This document shows positions 23,119 to 34,925 of a DNA stretch of 64,000 bases, piece by piece. The notes beneath the pieces are model-generated. The model searched no databases and was not told where the DNA came from. It saw nothing but the letters and a program-made list of their open reading frames with translations. The DNA is from Catonia carolina (taxonomy: Eukaryota; Arthropoda; Insecta; Hemiptera; Achilidae). Location of the stretch: assembly GCA_035578175.1 (NCBI GenBank), contig JAQMRL010000006.1:25066393-25130392 (forward strand), read 5' to 3'. Both the position numbers and the translations under genes were made by a program. The number at the start of each line of letters is the position of its first letter. The stretch's first letter is position 1.

Positions 23119-23930
23119 ACAAATGAAAAATAATGACATTCTAAAACGGATGAAGAAATGGGAAAGTATTGTCGTAAAACCCCGATAACTCCAATATCTA
23201 GGGCACATTAGACAAAATGAGAACCAATTACTAAAAATAGAAAGGGAATAAATTTCAAGAAATAATTACCAATTACAAGGTAAGGTCCTCAGGGAAAGGT
23301 GTGAAGTAAGAAAAAGGCAAAAAATCTGAATAAATTACTATTCCAGGGCATCCAGTATTCAGGGCTGCAACCACTATATTAGTGAAGGCTAATATGGTTA
23401 CTGATATCAATAAAAAGGGTTAAGTTGGCTTACATCCCCTATTAACGGAATATTAGTTCTCCTCCCGACAAGTTGGCTAAAATTAGCACAAAGTGCAATG
23501 CTGTAACCAACCCCGTTGATATTTTCATTTCCGTCTGAAACTAGTAATAAATCTGCACGAGCGCAATAGTTATAATATTATAACTCGCCACTCCAGGGGC
23601 GCCGCTTACATGTCTCGACCTTAGAGGGGTAGGTGGATCAGAATTCATAATTGGATCAGAACCATTTGCCACACCATTTGCCATTTGCCACAAGGCATAA
23701 CAAATTTGCAAGGCATAATGTTTGGTGGAAGGCATAATGTTCGGCCGCCAAAGGGGTTGGGTGGATCACAATATTTTGAAATGTGAAGATATGAAAGTTT
23801 AAAGATGAAGTTTGAAGTTTCAAAATTTCAAATTTGAAGGTTTTGAAGTTTTAGGTTAATGTTTAAAGTTTCAAAATTTCAACTTTGAATTTTGAGGTTT
23901 GAATGTATGATACTTTGAGTTTTGAGTTTT
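23119..23930. other. Mixed stretch with a low-complexity GAAGTTT zone
   Basis: From about 23,780 to 23,930 the sequence is built of irregular GAAGTTT/GAATTTTGAGG units. A GC-richer patch near 23,590-23,760 contains short direct repeats (ATTTGCCA, AAGGCATAA). No gene was found. Confidence 0.4.
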
Positions 23931-24114
23931 CTTATGTGACCTGGGGTTGCGACTTGAAAAATTTCGGATTACAAAATTTTTATGTAATTTTCTTCGCTAA
24001 ATAACATCCCGTTAAAAGATTTCTTATGTGACCTGGGCTTGCGACTTGAAAAGTTTCGGATTACCAAATTTTTTTGTAATTTTCTTCGCTAAATAACATG
24101 CCGTTACAAGATTA
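23931..24114. repeat. Tandem duplication, 92-bp period
   Basis: Units 23,931-24,022 and 24,023-24,114 both start CTTATGTGACCTGGG and contain GCGACTTGAAAA and TTCTTCGCTAAATAACAT, with few differences. Confidence 0.85.
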
Positions 24115-24523
24115 TTTGTATTCGGAAAATTTAAAAATTTTTGTTGGGGTAGCAACAAAAATTTCATTTACAAATTAATTTTATTGAAGGGACTTACTGA
24201 CCCAACTGCTTAAAGGTTTTACTAAAAGATTTACTGCCGCAAATATTACAAGCATGATAAGTTAGAGACTTGAACTGCAATGGAAATCAAGTTTTAATGC
24301 AAGCGTTAGTAACTGCCTGTTCACGATGGGTCGTATCGTATCGAGTGTGTTGTTTTAACGGTACAGCGAACGTTGTGTCCTGTCCTTCTATTTAAGACTC
24401 AGTCGTCATCCTGATAACTGTTACATTGCTATAACCATACAAAAACAAACCGCACTATTCTCCTCGCGGATATCACTAATATCCGCTACAAAAACTATAA
24501 ATTGAATAAAACGAATTTAAAAT

Positions 24524-25364
24524 TATACAGGGTGATTCACGAAGATATGCAGATACTTTGGGAGCCCACTGTTTATGTAAAAATAATGAAAAAAGTTTAT
24601 ATAAACATGGGTCTGGCAATGCTTCGTTTCCGAGTTACGGCTAGCGAAAGTTTCGGCCGGGTTTCAGCTCACCAGGTGAAATGAGGTCTTCCTGAAATTC
24701 TGGTAAGATAGATTAAGGGGCGAATTCAATCGTTTCTTATGGTTTTTGACCTAATAAATTGAATAAAACAGGTCCCAGAACTGTAAGTTACATAGTTTTT
24801 GAGAAAACCAGTGTCAAATGCAAAAAATGGTGTGAAAAAAACACAATTTTCATCTTTGTTTTTTCGGTTAATTTTACTTTGTACTGTTATGAATAAAAAT
24901 TCATTTAATTAAACATTTATTCGCTTTCTGTGTACTTTATTTACACCGCTTTGTTCAGAATAAAATTTTCAACATGTTTTATTCAAAAAATTTAACTGTT
25001 TCTTGGTGAAATAACGAAGTTATTCTTGCCCAAAGATGGAAAAATGTGTTTTTCACTCCATTTTTTGCATTTGACACTGGTTTTCTTAAAAAATATTTAA
25101 CTTACAGTTTTGGGATCTGTTTTATTCAATTTATCAGATCTAAAACTATAAGAAATGATTGAATTCGCACCTTAATCTACCTTACCAGAATTTCAGGAAG
25201 ACCTCATTTCACTTGGTGAGCTGAAACCCAGCCGAAACTTTTGCTAGCCGTAACTCGGAAACGAAGCATTTCCAGACCCATGTTTATATAAACTTTTTTC
25301 ATTATTTTTACATGTACAGTGGGCTCCCAAAGTTTTTGCATATCTTCGTGAATCACCCTGTATA
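24524..25364. mobile_element. Long-armed foldback element with TATACAGGGTG ends
   Basis: The ends are TATACAGGGTGATTCACGAA and its complement TTCGTGAATCACCCTGTATA. Arms of over 300 bp (about 24,524-24,860 and 25,020-25,364) are imperfect reverse complements, including the ATAAACATGGGTCTGG and GTCTTCCTGAAATTCTGGTA blocks. The short frames in both arms are mirror images and are not genes. No transposase is present. Confidence 0.75.
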
Positions 25365-25636
25365 AAATTTCAGTAATATTGCATCTATTTAAGACTAATA
25401 ACAACATTCTCTTATAAAAAAAAGAAATCAGAAGGTCATTCGCTATTGTGTTAAAAGAAACTAGAAAAATTATGACTACAGGTGAAAAACAGTTTGAGTT
25501 CCTTGAACCTACATTATTTAATCTTACTTACAAGAAATATTAAGAGAGAAAATTATAAATAAGAATTTTACACAGATTTTAAAAAACCTAATTAATCCTT
25601 TCGAAATTAATTTGCACAATAAAATTTACTTTAAAC
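25365..25636. other. AT-rich stretch
   Basis: Nothing recognised. Confidence 0.35.
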
Positions 25637-25998
25637 TGTTGTTTAGATCAACAGCCGAAAGGCTGGTTTGAACCTCAAGAGGTTTTACTAAGTAAAAACG
25701 AGGAGTGAGGTGGTTTACTATTGCCTTCCTCATTGAGTTGAAAGAGTATGTTTATCAGCATACCAGGCCCTCCGAAAAGCACCCACTTTCCACCCTGCAA
25801 ATGACACCTTCACTTCATTCATTACTCTCAGAAGAGATAACTCTGACTAGTGTCTTTTACAGCTCTACCTCTTCTGTTCTTAAATAATTTAGACATGTAA
25901 TTGGCTGACTATGTGATAAGAAACATAACTATTTTTGTAGCCCTGGAACCAGCAGATCGAGTGTAATTAATTTAACACTGCACCTTCCGTTATGGACA
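25637..25998 (-). repeat. Family B repeat, copy 6
   Basis: Reversed copy. With copy 7 (26,408-26,806) it forms a widely spaced inverted pair. Confidence 0.7.
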
Positions 25999-26214
25999 AT
26001 ATTTTAAACTAACAATTTAAAATAAAATTGACTTTTATAAACTTATTTCGCAATATTTTGTACCATTGTAAACAAAACACCAGGAATGGTTTCCTTTGCA
26101 GGTATTATTCTTTTTCCTTTATATGTAGTTTATTTTATTCTGTATATTTTTAAAAAAAAGAAGGAAATAAAGTTTATCAGTTTATCAGTTATCAGTGTTT
26201 ATGAAATAAGATAT

Positions 26215-26360
26215 GCACTTTGGTTAGCACGCTAGCCGACCATGCGGAGGTTCCGGGTTCGATTCCCGGCCAACGTTTGAAAATTTTTACAAGTTAATTA
26301 CGACTGTTTTTTATGCATTACCCACCGTAGTTGCTAATAAACAAGCAGCTGACGTGAATT
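26215..26360 (+). repeat. SINE family D, copy 3
   Basis: The tRNA-like head TTGGTTAGCACGCTAGCC is followed by a well-kept T-arm with box B (CCGGGTTCGATTCCCGG, 26,247-26,263), then the family tail 'cccaccgtagttgctaat'. It continues directly into SINE body, so it is not a functional tRNA gene. Confidence 0.7.
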
Positions 26361-26407
26361 TTAGAAAAAAATGAACTTAAAAAATTACCGTCACCATAAG
26401 GACAATT

Positions 26408-26806
26408 AATGCCCAAAACGGGCAGGTGGAGTGTTATTTTAATTGCACTCTATCTGTTTGGTCCAGGGCTAAAAAAAACAGTTCTGTTCCTTATCACATA
26501 GTCAGCCACTTATATGACTGAACTATGTAAGAACAGAAGAGGTAGAGGTGTAAAAGACACTAGTCAGAGTTATCTCCTCTGAGAGTAATGAATTTCACTA
26601 TGCAGCCAGACTCTGTGGTGAATGAAGTGAAGGTGTCATTTGCAGGGTGGAAAGTGAGTGCTTTTCGGAGGGCCTGGCATGCTGATAAGCATACTCTTTC
26701 AACTCAGTGAGGAAGGCAATGGTAAACCACCTCACTCCTCATTTTTACTTAGAAAAACCTCTAGAGGTTCAAACCAGCCTTTCGGCTGTTGACCTAAACA
26801 ACAACA
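26408..26806 (+). repeat. Family B repeat, copy 7
   Basis: Near full length, from GCCCAAAACGGGCAGGTGG to CCTAAACAACAACAA. It shares variants with the copy at 37,160, which marks a subfamily. Confidence 0.75.
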
Positions 26807-27159
26807 AGGACAATTAAACCAAGTTAATTTCACAAAGTTGCCTCCAGAATAGTAGCGCCATCGAAAGTTTTATTCATTTATTCCGTTATTTACTTCGCAA
26901 TTAGCTTTTATCATTTTTTAATTTTTTAACAGAATCTCAAAAGTGTCCTTTTTACAACCATGTAAAACTTTTTTACATCCGTTCGGTAGAACGCTGTATT
27001 GAAAGACAAACAAAATCTCTATTTTAAATACACTGGACCAGTTTTTGCGGTTTCAGTAAATATGATGATAATAATTTTACTTCGTCTTGACTCTAGACCA
27101 AGAATCTTGATTGGAGTCTGCTGGGCTTTTAAGCTGCTAAGAACACACCGGCATTGGCG

Positions 27160-27440
27160 CTCTAAATTATTAATTTAAAATTTATTAGTTAACAGCTAAT
27201 TTTCGGAGACTAAGGTTCCTCGTTCAAATCCTAGTAAAGATAGTTAAGTTTTTACAATTTTGAATACTAGACAGTGGTTACCGGTGTAGCCACTGTCTTT
27301 TAGATGGTTGGGATTGAATTAACTATGCTGTCTCATGAATAGTCGGCCTGGGTCTGCACCTCATTTACCCGTCATAAACATCATCCTCACCCCATTGGGT
27401 CATGGAGTTTATTACACAAACATTAGGGGTAAAATATATT
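27160..27440 (+). repeat. SINE family E, copy
   Basis: Decayed head with AGTTAACAGCTAATTTTCGG, box B-like GTTCAAATCC near 27,213, then the family E body to 'catggagtttattacacaaacattagg'. Confidence 0.55.
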
Positions 27441-28544
27441 ATTAGAATCATCATTATCATATTATAATCATTATTATTACTATCTCTATAACAACTGTTG
27501 TATTGTTTTGGTTTTTTCTCAATATCGCTGTTAAAGTTGTTTAGGCTATATACATTTTATAACTGTTACTTCTTTCATTGTTTAAGCAACAGCCTGACTG
27601 TCACTACTTTGTTATCTGTATTATTTGTCTTTTGTTTTTTATATTGGGAATGTTTAAAAATTATATATTTCTGTGGTGTTTTATTATTTGATGTATTCCA
27701 CCTTCAAGTATGGGATTAGTTCTTTAAGATTTACACTTTTAAATAAACACAAAATAATTCCCCGGACAAACTGAAAAATAAACCAGGACTCTTTGGGGAA
27801 ATCCCGGGCGTATGGTAACTTTACTCTTAATGGACCCAACCAGCAAACAGGTGGAAAAACAAATAAATAACACCACACACAAAGTGGTTTCCTTACAAAA
27901 TAAAATTTCCATCAAGGAAGTCATGCAACATAAAGAACATTAAAATTTAAGTATTTTGGACTATCATACTATTTTCTTAATCTAAACTTTAGATTAAGTC
28001 TTGATAAATTAGATAAGTAGTAGAGTACATAACGAAGATGATGGACGGAGTAGAAAGAGGAACAAGTAAAGAGTAACTAAAGGTTTAAGACTACCACCAA
28101 ACCGAAGTATCATATCATAAAGTTCCATCTGAGAAGATATGAAAATTACTGTCCTAGAGAAAAGGTGAATTAATGAAAACACAGATGTAAATGTAATAAG
28201 GAACAATCAAAACTTAACTAACATGTTTTGACCCTAATTTTCTTATTCTATTGTATTTTAATATAATTTTAAATAAGTTCTTTCATAGATAATAATAAAT
28301 TTATAATTTAAATATATGTTGGGTTTATCTTTAATGAAAATGTCAAATCTTGAATGGATTTATTATTTTAATAGCATGAACATATTCATTAAATCCTATC
28401 AACGTCTTAGATCACTAAAGATGACTTTAGTTTTTGATGTGTAAGAAACATCGTATACTTTTTTTGAACTTTAATAAGGAATTATTCTCGGAATTTTTAT
28501 CCGCAACTTTTAAATTTTTTTATTCCTGCCTTAATTTTTGATTT
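27441..28544. other. AT-rich stretch, nothing recognised
   Basis: Several hydrophobic-looking short open frames on both strands (27,498-28,206) arise from T-rich sequence and show no conserved motif or splice context. Confidence 0.35.
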
Positions 28545-28701
28545 GTTACAACGAAAAATTTATTTTTCAATATTTTATTTATTAATTTAAAATTTTTTAA
28601 TTATCTATACCTTAGAACGAAAGTTACAACGAAAAATTTATTTTTCAATATTTTATTTATTAATTTTAAATTTTTTAATTATCTATAACTTAGAACGAAA
28701 G
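28545..28701. repeat. Tandem duplication, 78-bp period
   Basis: Units 28,545-28,622 and 28,623-28,701 both start GTTACAACGAAAAATTTATT and end AGAACGAAA, nearly identical. Confidence 0.85.
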
Positions 28702-28744
28702 TTGCTGTCATGAATAAAGTGCCGGTGTAATTTACAGGATGGAA

Positions 28745-28890
28745 ATTCACGCGGTCTTGGGTTCGAATCCCACTCGGGTATGGCATTTTTTCATACGTTA
28801 CAAAAATTCATTTCATCCTTCACCGTCTGCATTAGCAGCAATTTGCAAAACAGTCGGACGTTAAACAAAAAAAAAAAAAACAAAAAAAAA
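28745..28890 (+). repeat. SINE family C, copy 2
   Basis: Starts at GGTCTTGGGTTCGAATCCCA (box B) with the head missing. It runs to CAGTCGGACGTTAAAC and an A-rich tail at 28,867-28,890. Confidence 0.7.
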
Positions 28891-29017
28891 ATACAGGATG
28901 GAAAGTAGATGCTTTTCAGAGGGCCTGGCATGATGATAAGAATACTATTCCACTCATTGAGGAAGGGAATGGTAAACCACCTCACTCCTCGTTTTACTTA
29001 GTAAAGCCTCTAGAACA

Positions 29018-29516
29018 AAGGTTCCTAAAGTGGGGGCGCCCCCCCCCCCAACGGAAGCGTGAAGTCAAGTCAACGGGGCGTGGAACCTAGAGATAGCTTT
29101 GCCGTCCGCACGTCTATTTACCTTTTTGTCACGCACCTATTTGTGGGAAAAAACACTTTCAGCACTTGTTTCAATAAAAATAAAGCATCACGGCAAACTT
29201 GATGTTGCTAATGATTTATTTTTTGACGTTGTAATATTCAACAAAGAGTAGGGAATCTTGTAAAATGAAAATGCAAGGTCATCCATCTCCCGATTTATTT
29301 TCTTTTATTTATTCAATTTAAATTGCAACTAGTAACGTAATAAAAACACTTAGTTTACGTTACTAGTTGATAAAATAATGTATGTTGTAAAATAATGTAT
29401 GGTTATTCCATGTACCTACTTTTTTTTCATTAACACGTAAAATTGTGTAAGGGACACGTGGAGTTTCTTCTTGACAGAAAGATGCGTAGTTAAAAAATGT
29501 TTGGGAACTGCTGATG
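29018..29516. mobile_element. Non-autonomous hAT-like element
   Basis: Inserted in family B. The ends are AAAGGTTCCTAAAGTGGGGG (about 29,018) and TGTTTGGGAACTGCTG (about 29,501-29,516), which pair as imperfect hAT-type inverted repeats. The inside is AT-rich and non-coding. The host repeat resumes with GAGGTTCA. Confidence 0.5.
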
Positions 29517-29589
29517 GAAGAGGTTCATTCAAACCAGCCTTTCGGCTGACGACCTAAACAACAAAACTTCCTTGTTTTTTACTTTTTTA

Positions 29590-29740
29590 GTTTATTAAAA
29601 GTCGCATCAACAGCTTGGTTATTAGCGACTACGGTGGGTTTTGACTTGTAATAATTTCCAGACCCTAGCCGGGAATTGAACCCGGAACCTCCGCATTGTA
29701 GACTCGCGTCCTACCACCACTACAATATGGAGGCGGCAAC
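29590..29740 (-). repeat. SINE family D, copy 4
   Basis: Reversed copy with box B as GAATTGAACCCG near 29,667 and head GGAGGCGGC at the right end. Confidence 0.65.
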
Positions 29741-29744
29741 ACAA

Positions 29745-30212
29745 CTTTGATTATATACACATTGTGATAAATTGCATACTAAGGCCACAATCTTAAAAAA
29801 AAAAACATTTTTTTACCACGAAAGCACAGCCCACCATGAATAATTTAGCATGCGCGGTGATTCCCTTTCTTGTGGAGCATAGAAACAGTAAATGAGACGA
29901 TTTAAAAAAATATCGTAGTAACTATTTTAGAGAAAATTTTACGAATAAACTACTACTTCTGCTTGACCGATTTTGATGAGAATGATACTGTCTGGTCCCC
30001 TCCTAGTGGTACCTAACTTACGTTCCAAGTTTCAACTTCGTACAATAATCCGTTCTTGAGATATTTTTCACACACAGCCCATTCGATAAAAACATCTTTT
30101 TTTTGTTCAGGGGACTTGGAATTTGTTTTTTTGATGAAAACTCGATTTGGAAAAATCGACATGAAAACAATACTTTCCTCCCCTATATATTCATATAGGG
30201 AAAGAGAAAGTA
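29745..30212 (-). mobile_element. Family A fragment, copy 5
   Basis: The right half of the element: 'gaccgattttgatgagaatg' near 29,969 to TATATATTCATATAGGGAAAG. It lacks the long CA tract. Confidence 0.6.
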
Positions 30213-30797
30213 AAAATTATCAAACGGTAAAAGAAGGCAAAAACTTGTTATACGTACTTATATTTACGGTAAAAACCTAGCTAGAATGTAACCCATATAA
30301 AATAAAATACTGAAGGTAGGAAATTTAAAATTAAGTGAAACTTCAATGAAAGAGTCGACGTAGTTGTCGCGACTTAATCTGTATAAGTAGTTAATAATAC
30401 AAACAACAAACACAATGAATTAGTTCGCCTTTACAAGCAAAAAATCTTTATTTGATTACAATCAATAGAAGTGTTAAGGTATAAAGTGGCTAACAGAAGA
30501 GAGTAAGAAACTTGTAAAGAGAGGGGAAAAGCGATTCAAAGTTATGAATGAAAGTCAGTCAGATTAATATAAATACTAGAACAAAATAAAAATGCGCTTT
30601 CCAACCATTTTAGTTTAAACATCACAGTTGTAGACTATTAAACCTATATACAATAGCTCAGTAAAATTAAATAATACCACCTACTGTGAAAATTTCGTGT
30701 AAATATTACAATAATATTTGTTCTGCATTCTTTTCCGGTTGATTACTTGTAAAATGTTCTTTGTCATGTATATTTATTGCGGCAAATGTTGTTATTA
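30213..30797. other. AT-rich stretch, nothing recognised
   Basis: No coding or RNA signal was seen. Confidence 0.35.
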
Positions 30798-31055
30798 ACC
30801 CACCAGGTTGGTCGGGTGGTAAAGTCGTCCATGCAATTCAGCTGTTAACAGCTAATTCTCGGAACGATTACTAGACAGTGGTTACCAGTGTACTTTGATA
30901 GTTGAGTTCAATTAACCATACTCTCTCACGAATGGTCGGCCTAATTCTGTACAAGACTACACCTCATAAATATCATCTTCATCTCATTGGGGCAAAGGGT
31001 TGCTTATTGCTCTTAAATTGAACAGATTGCAACGTACACACATTAGTGATTAAAA
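30798..31055 (+). repeat. SINE family E, copy
   Basis: Head CCCACCAGGTTGGTCGGGTGG, AGCTGTTAACAGCTAATTCTCGG, then the body to 'cgtacacacattag'. Box B is deleted. Confidence 0.65.
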
Positions 31056-31129
31056 ATTCATTAGATACAAAACTTTCGTTTATTTTGGTCTACTCACCCA
31101 AGATTTTTCAAATTTTTTAAACACTAAGG

Positions 31130-31955
31130 GTCCGAAAGAAAAACTGATGTAAGTTATAAAAGTCATAGTGCTTTTGATTTCTTTTGCGCTATATGAATAT
31201 ACCGGGGGAAAATCATTATTTTCATGTTGATTTTTCGAAATCGAGCATTCCGGTAATACATATTTCAGGCCCCCTGAACCCAATAAAACATGTTTTTAGC
31301 TATTATTCTGTGTGAACAAAATATCTCAAGAACGGAATATCGTAACTTAAATTAGGTACCACTAGGGGATCCGACACGAACTCATCAAAATCGGTCAATC
31401 GGAAGTAATAGTTAATTCGTAATTTTTTTCACTTGAGATAATCTCAAAAACGGCTAATGCGATTTTTTTTTAAATAGCCTCATTTACTACATTTTGTGTG
31501 CTTTACATGATCCGTTCAGCCATATCTGCTGAAACTTTTGGGGACCGCCCGCGTAGTAAAAAAAAGTTTTTTAAAGGTTTCAGCCTTTATAAGTACTTTA
31601 GAGTAAAACCTAATCAAAGTTGTAAAAAATTAAAAATCCTACAACTTACAAAATCCAACTATTTATTTCTACTTTTTTTATAAAACGTTAAATACTGAGT
31701 TTCTGTATTTTTCCTCAATAAAATCGGTAAATTTTTTTACGATTGTGGCCTTGTATGCACTTTACAACGAAAGTGTAAACAATCAAGGTTATAAAAATTA
31801 AAATACGTACAATTATTATTCCGAGAATTTTTCTACAGAGCTTAGTTTCGCGTCATTCACTCATGATTAAACACAGGTTATATATTATTCACTATATACA
31901 TTGGCAAAAAAGTCGCGAGTGTTTCACACCAATTTTTAAAATTTGGTTTTATTCG
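31130..31955 (+). mobile_element. Family A element, copy 6
   Basis: Same orientation as copy 1: the GCGCTATATGAATATACCGG end to ATTGGCAAAAAAGTC and GTGTTTCACACC. Diverged, with no long microsatellite. Confidence 0.6.
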
Positions 31956-32055
31956 TGTTTTAAATAAAACATTTACTGCAAAATAAATTTTAGTAAGTTT
32001 TTTTATGGTCTACCTTTAATTGACGCTAAACTCTGATAAAAGTAACTTTATAAAA

Positions 32056-32849
32056 AATCTGGTGTTAAAAATTTACACAACTTTCTCTCGCCAATGCAAG
32101 TATTGAACAATATAAACTAAAATTAGTAATAAAACATTACACATAAACAAAAAAAACTAACCTAAATAAACATAATCTAATTTTAATCACGAGTGAACGA
32201 CGCAAAATGAAAAACAACCTCAGTTTAGCTTAAAAATACGGAAAATCACTCTTTCACGCTAAACTAGGCTCTGTAAAGAAAAATGCTCTAAATAAATGTT
32301 GTAGATCCTTTAATTTACTACAAATTTGATTATATACACTTTTGTCGTAAATGCTAAGACTGAAATCTTTTAAAAAAATCGATTTTTTACAAGTTTTCGT
32401 GAAAAAACAGAAAATCGCTAATTACCGCTAATCTAAGCGTTATACAAAAAAATGTTTGAAATAAAATTTTTAGGATTTTTAATTCTCTACAACTGTTATT
32501 ATATAGCTACATTTTTGAGATAAAATGCATATTAAAGTCACAATCTTAAAAAAACAATTTTTCTGTGGGAAAACAACCTTCCCAAGAACTTCAGCAGACA
32601 TGGCGCCTACCCTATCTTGTAGGGCATAAACAATTTAGTAAATGAGACGATTTAAAAAAAATCGTAGAAACCGTTTTTGAGAAAATTCCAAAAAAGTGAA
32701 AAATGACACAAATAAACTACTACTTCCGGTTGACCGATTTTGATGAAAATGTTCGTGTCGGGTCCGGTAGTGGTATGTAACTTGAGTTTCAAGTTTCAAG
32801 TTCGTACGATGTTCCGTTCTTGAGATAATCTGTTCACACGCGCGGCGCG

Positions 32850-32891
<42 letters not shown>

Positions 32892-33026
32892 GCAATCACT
32901 AAAAACATATTTTTTGGGTTCAGGAGGTCTGAAAACGTGTAGATCCGGTGAAAACTCGGTTTCGAAAAATTGACATGAAAACAATACTTTTCTTTCCTAT
33001 ATCTTCGTATAGGCAAAGAGAAAGTA
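32056..33026 (-). mobile_element. Family A element, copy 7, with CA tract
   Basis: Runs from the CTTTCTCTCGCC end to TCGTATAGGCAAAGAGAAAG. A CGCG/CA tract lies at 32,838-32,887. The overlapping Cys/Val-rich frames are artefacts of the tract. Confidence 0.7.
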
Positions 33027-34420
33027 ATAATAGAAGTTGCGGAATATTTAATTTTCTTTAATTCATGCATTTTTGGCCTAAAACCCACTTTAAAGGTTTA
33101 ATTTTGTAAAAGTCGATTTTCCTCAGTTTTATTTCTTCATAAGTAAGAGGTATTTTTGTGGTACACACACACAGTTTATTGACATACTGTACAGTAAATG
33201 TAAATAACATAATTACATCCTTGGATTAATGAGCAAACTGTTGTAGTGTAAATAGAGATTAGCAATATCATAGTACAAAGTTATTATAAAAGTAGTTCTG
33301 TGTGCAGTTGTAATTTTACAAGTACTATGAGTAATTTAAACAAATGTAGTGGAAGAAAGTAAATTATAAGGCTGGCCATTTTTCTGTAAATAACAGCAGC
33401 AGCTACTGGTGAAGAAAAGAGAAAAGTGAAATTTCTTGTTACCACATTAGCATTAATTTAGTCAAAAATCTCTTCAGTAACCCATTAATATTAAATATCT
33501 AATATTTAATATAAATGAAATAGTCAATTTAAAATACCGTATATTTTAAATATTCTTTAATATTTATAAATATTATATCTTAATATAATATTATATTTAT
33601 TTCCTTTCAATAAAACTAAATTTTATTTAATAGATTGAGCCAAAAATGAATAAATTTAAGGTATTTTATAGTACAGCAAACTTACATGGATTTTTTTTTA
33701 AATTTTAGAACATCTGCAGGACTGCAAACCATAAAATAATTTTGTAAGGAAATATCATTCGAAAAACTGAGCTTCAATACTATAATAGTTACAGTGATTA
33801 AAAAAAAAACTGCATTTACGCACGTAAATGACTTGGCTGGAGAATGGAAAATCCTACGATTTGATAATGGATCGAAAGATAGGTAGTGAACTAATTAAGA
33901 TAGAGAGAAAAACTATCAGATTAAAAATGAACATAATAAAAAAAAACTTAGATCAATAAACAATAATGTTTGCTAAGTGATTTATAAAATCTGGAAAACA
34001 CCTTGATATCAAAATTAAAGACTTCGATGAAAAGCAAAAGCAGAAAGTAGATAGATGTAAAAAAAAATTCTAATTGAAAGAAACCAACAGTATTTGGCAA
34101 AGTTTTAAATACATTGAGAAGAAAGACTTAGGAAAGACTGGAATGAGAGGAAATACATAAATCAATTTTATTTATCAGCGACCAAAATAAGAATAAATTC
34201 GTCAATTTTTTGTTTACAATCTAATAGACTATAAATTATTCAATAAAAATAACTTTTACATTAAATTACGTCTTAAGGTTTACTAAAATTGTACATCGGA
34301 ATTCCCAGTTTGTCATTTACGCTATAAAATTTTATACAAGTCTAAATTCTACACATATAAAAAATATCAGATCGAAGAAATACAGATAAATAGATGGACG
34401 AATAATAAAGAAAAACTTAC
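33027..34420. other. AT-rich stretch, nothing recognised
   Basis: It includes an (ACAC) run near 33,163 and very AT-rich patches at 33,480-33,640. No gene was seen. Confidence 0.35.
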
Positions 34421-34575
34421 GCATAGTGGTTAGCACATTCGCCTGCCACGCGGAGGTCCCGGGTTCGATTCCCGGCCAGGGTCTGAAAATTTTCACGTGT
34501 TAAATCCTAAAATTACTGTTAAATAATCCACCGTAGTCGCAAAGACCAAGCCAGTTGACGCGACTTTAAATAAAT
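34421..34575 (+). repeat. SINE family D, copy 5
   Basis: Head CGCATAGTGGTTAGCAC, box B region CCCGGGTTCGATTCCCGG (about 34,457-34,474), then 'ccaccgtagtcgcaaagacc' and tail GCGACTTTAAATAAATAAA. Confidence 0.7.
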
Positions 34576-34595
34576 AAATTAAAAAATAAGAATTT

Positions 34596-34925
34596 CGGAT
34601 GTTTTTGTTCTATAAAATTATTTCGAAAAACACGCTTAATGAGATAATGTATAAAGCAGTAAAAGTTTTGTTTTTGAAAAAAGAACTGTCCTCGTAACTT
34701 AAAAAGTAATGATTTTCTGTTAAAAATTATTGCTTCATAGTTTTCCACAATTACTAAAGAACAAACCTGCCAAATATTATGTTAATCCGTGAAATAGTTG
34801 TTGAACAATGACAATGTATTTGAAAAAAATACGGTTTTTTCTTCAAAAACAAAACTTTTACTAATTTATATATTATCTCATTAAGCGTGTTTTTCGAAAT
34901 AATTTTATAGAACAAAAACATGCAA
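34596..34925. repeat. Inverted repeat pair
   Basis: A block of about 90 bp at 34,596-34,690 (TTCTATAAAATTATTTCGAA, then CACGCTTAATGAGATAAT) returns as its complement at about 34,830-34,925. The spacer is about 140 bases. Confidence 0.7.

Larger units (their letters stand above)
28710..29570 (+). repeat. Family B repeat, copy 8, with two insertions
   Basis: Family B pieces near 28,710-28,745, 28,890-29,020 and 29,520-29,565 are separated by a SINE C copy and a hAT-like element. Confidence 0.6.

Noticed and set aside
26215..26275. Possible functional tRNA gene
   Set aside because: The T-arm is good, but acceptor and anticodon arms do not fold and the sequence runs straight into SINE body. The same holds for the heads at 34,421, 37,838 and 40,185.
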